From Phyllobacteriaceae bacterium (GTDB taxonomy: Bacteria > Pseudomonadota > Alphaproteobacteria > Rhizobiales > Rhizobiaceae): a DNA stretch of 6,875 bases. Below, piece after piece: positions 6,682 through 6,875 of this stretch (position 1 is its first letter; each line of letters starts with the position of its first letter). The DNA lies in assembly GCA_024645155.1 (NCBI GenBank), contig JAHEGF010000180.1, positions 1-6,875 on the forward strand, given 5' to 3'. Position numbers and translations under genes: made by a program. Below the pieces are notes generated by a model that was not told the DNA's origin, did not search any database, and worked only from the letters and a program-made list of their open reading frames with translations.

Positions 6682-6875
6682 ATGGCGCAACGCTGGTTGA
6701 TGACGGCTCAAAACGAACCGCTGTTGCTCGATGAATTCGAACCGGACGCGCCCGGCGATGGCGAGGTGGTGGTGGGAATTGCCGGCTGCGGTGTATGCCA
6801 CACCGATCTCGGCTATTATTATGATGGCGTGCGGACAAATCACGCTCTTCCGCTGGCGCTCGGTCATGAAATCAG
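6682..6875 (+). CDS. had: 6-hydroxycyclohex-1-ene-1-carbonyl-CoA dehydrogenase, N-terminal end only
   Basis: The first 64 codons of a zinc-containing medium-chain alcohol dehydrogenase that runs off the window. After a short N-terminal strand, the catalytic-zinc motif CGVCHTDLGYYYDG begins at residue 36 (C36 first ligand, C39-H40-T41-D42 following), and GHE at 61-63 supplies the second zinc ligand and its neighbouring glutamate. The combination of that motif with a tyrosine triplet, a G-V-R-T segment and L-P-L-A-L-G-H-E-I resembles Had of the benzoyl-CoA pathway in Thauera and Aromatoleum more than general alcohol dehydrogenases. Had oxidises 6-hydroxycyclohex-1-ene-1-carbonyl-CoA to the 6-oxo product with NAD+, just before ring cleavage by Oah. 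The korAB neighbour supports the call, since these genes sit together in known benzoyl-CoA clusters. The family is certain; the substrate assignment is a recognition from a fragment. The usual partners dch, oah and bcr would be expected beyond the right edge. Confidence 0.75.
   Translation, partial: MAQRWLMTAQNEPLLLDEFEPDAPGDGEVVVGIAGCGVCHTDLGYYYDGVRTNHALPLALGHEI

Noticed and set aside
6656..6682. A tiny open frame of eight codons (ATG 6656, TAA 6680-6682) whose stop overlaps the had start as TAATG.
   Set aside because: It is very short, has no good ribosome-binding site before it, and its middle is the Shine-Dalgarno of had; most likely chance.

Overview
The window carries parts of two linked catabolic modules for anaerobic breakdown of aromatic compounds. 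The gene set is a phenylacetyl-CoA:acceptor oxidoreductase, a phenylacetate-CoA ligase, a two-subunit 2-oxoacid:ferredoxin oxidoreductase of the KorAB type, and a 6-hydroxycyclohex-1-ene-1-carbonyl-CoA dehydrogenase. Together these point to a facultatively anaerobic, probably denitrifying proteobacterium that uses the Thauera/Aromatoleum/Magnetospirillum-type benzoyl-CoA route. By eye the base composition is moderately GC-rich, and it looks lower than I would expect for Thauera or Azoarcus. An alphaproteobacterium such as a Magnetospirillum relative is possible, but the sequence alone does not settle the lineage.

Layout. Positions 1-3354 (+ strand) hold the upper phenylacetate pathway: the C-terminal end of a molybdopterin catalytic subunit (PadB-like), then, overlapping by 4 bases, one long gene that joins a 16-cysteine ferredoxin-like subunit (PadC-like) to a DmsC/NrfD-type membrane anchor (PadD-like), then a phenylacetate-CoA ligase (PaaK/PadJ). 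A short convergent gap follows at 3355-3394. Positions 3395-6548 (- strand) hold a three-gene operon in the order korA, korB, ferritin-like protein, joined by two ATGA stop/start overlaps. Positions 6549-6681 form a divergent control region, AT-rich over much of its korA-proximal part. From 6682 (+ strand) the first 64 codons of had are visible, running off the right edge.

How the genes work together (inference from known pathways). Phenylacetate is activated to phenylacetyl-CoA by PaaK and alpha-oxidised by PadBCD at the membrane, giving phenylglyoxylate. Phenylglyoxylate is decarboxylated to benzoyl-CoA by an enzyme that is not obvious in this window. Benzoyl-CoA is dearomatised by a ferredoxin-dependent reductase, which should lie outside the window. 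KorAB would regenerate the reduced ferredoxin from 2-oxoglutarate, and Had catalyses a later beta-oxidation-like step on the dearomatised ring. The ferritin-like diiron protein made with KorAB may protect these oxygen-sensitive iron-sulfur enzymes or handle iron for them. No mobile elements, CRISPR arrays, tRNAs or rRNAs were seen.
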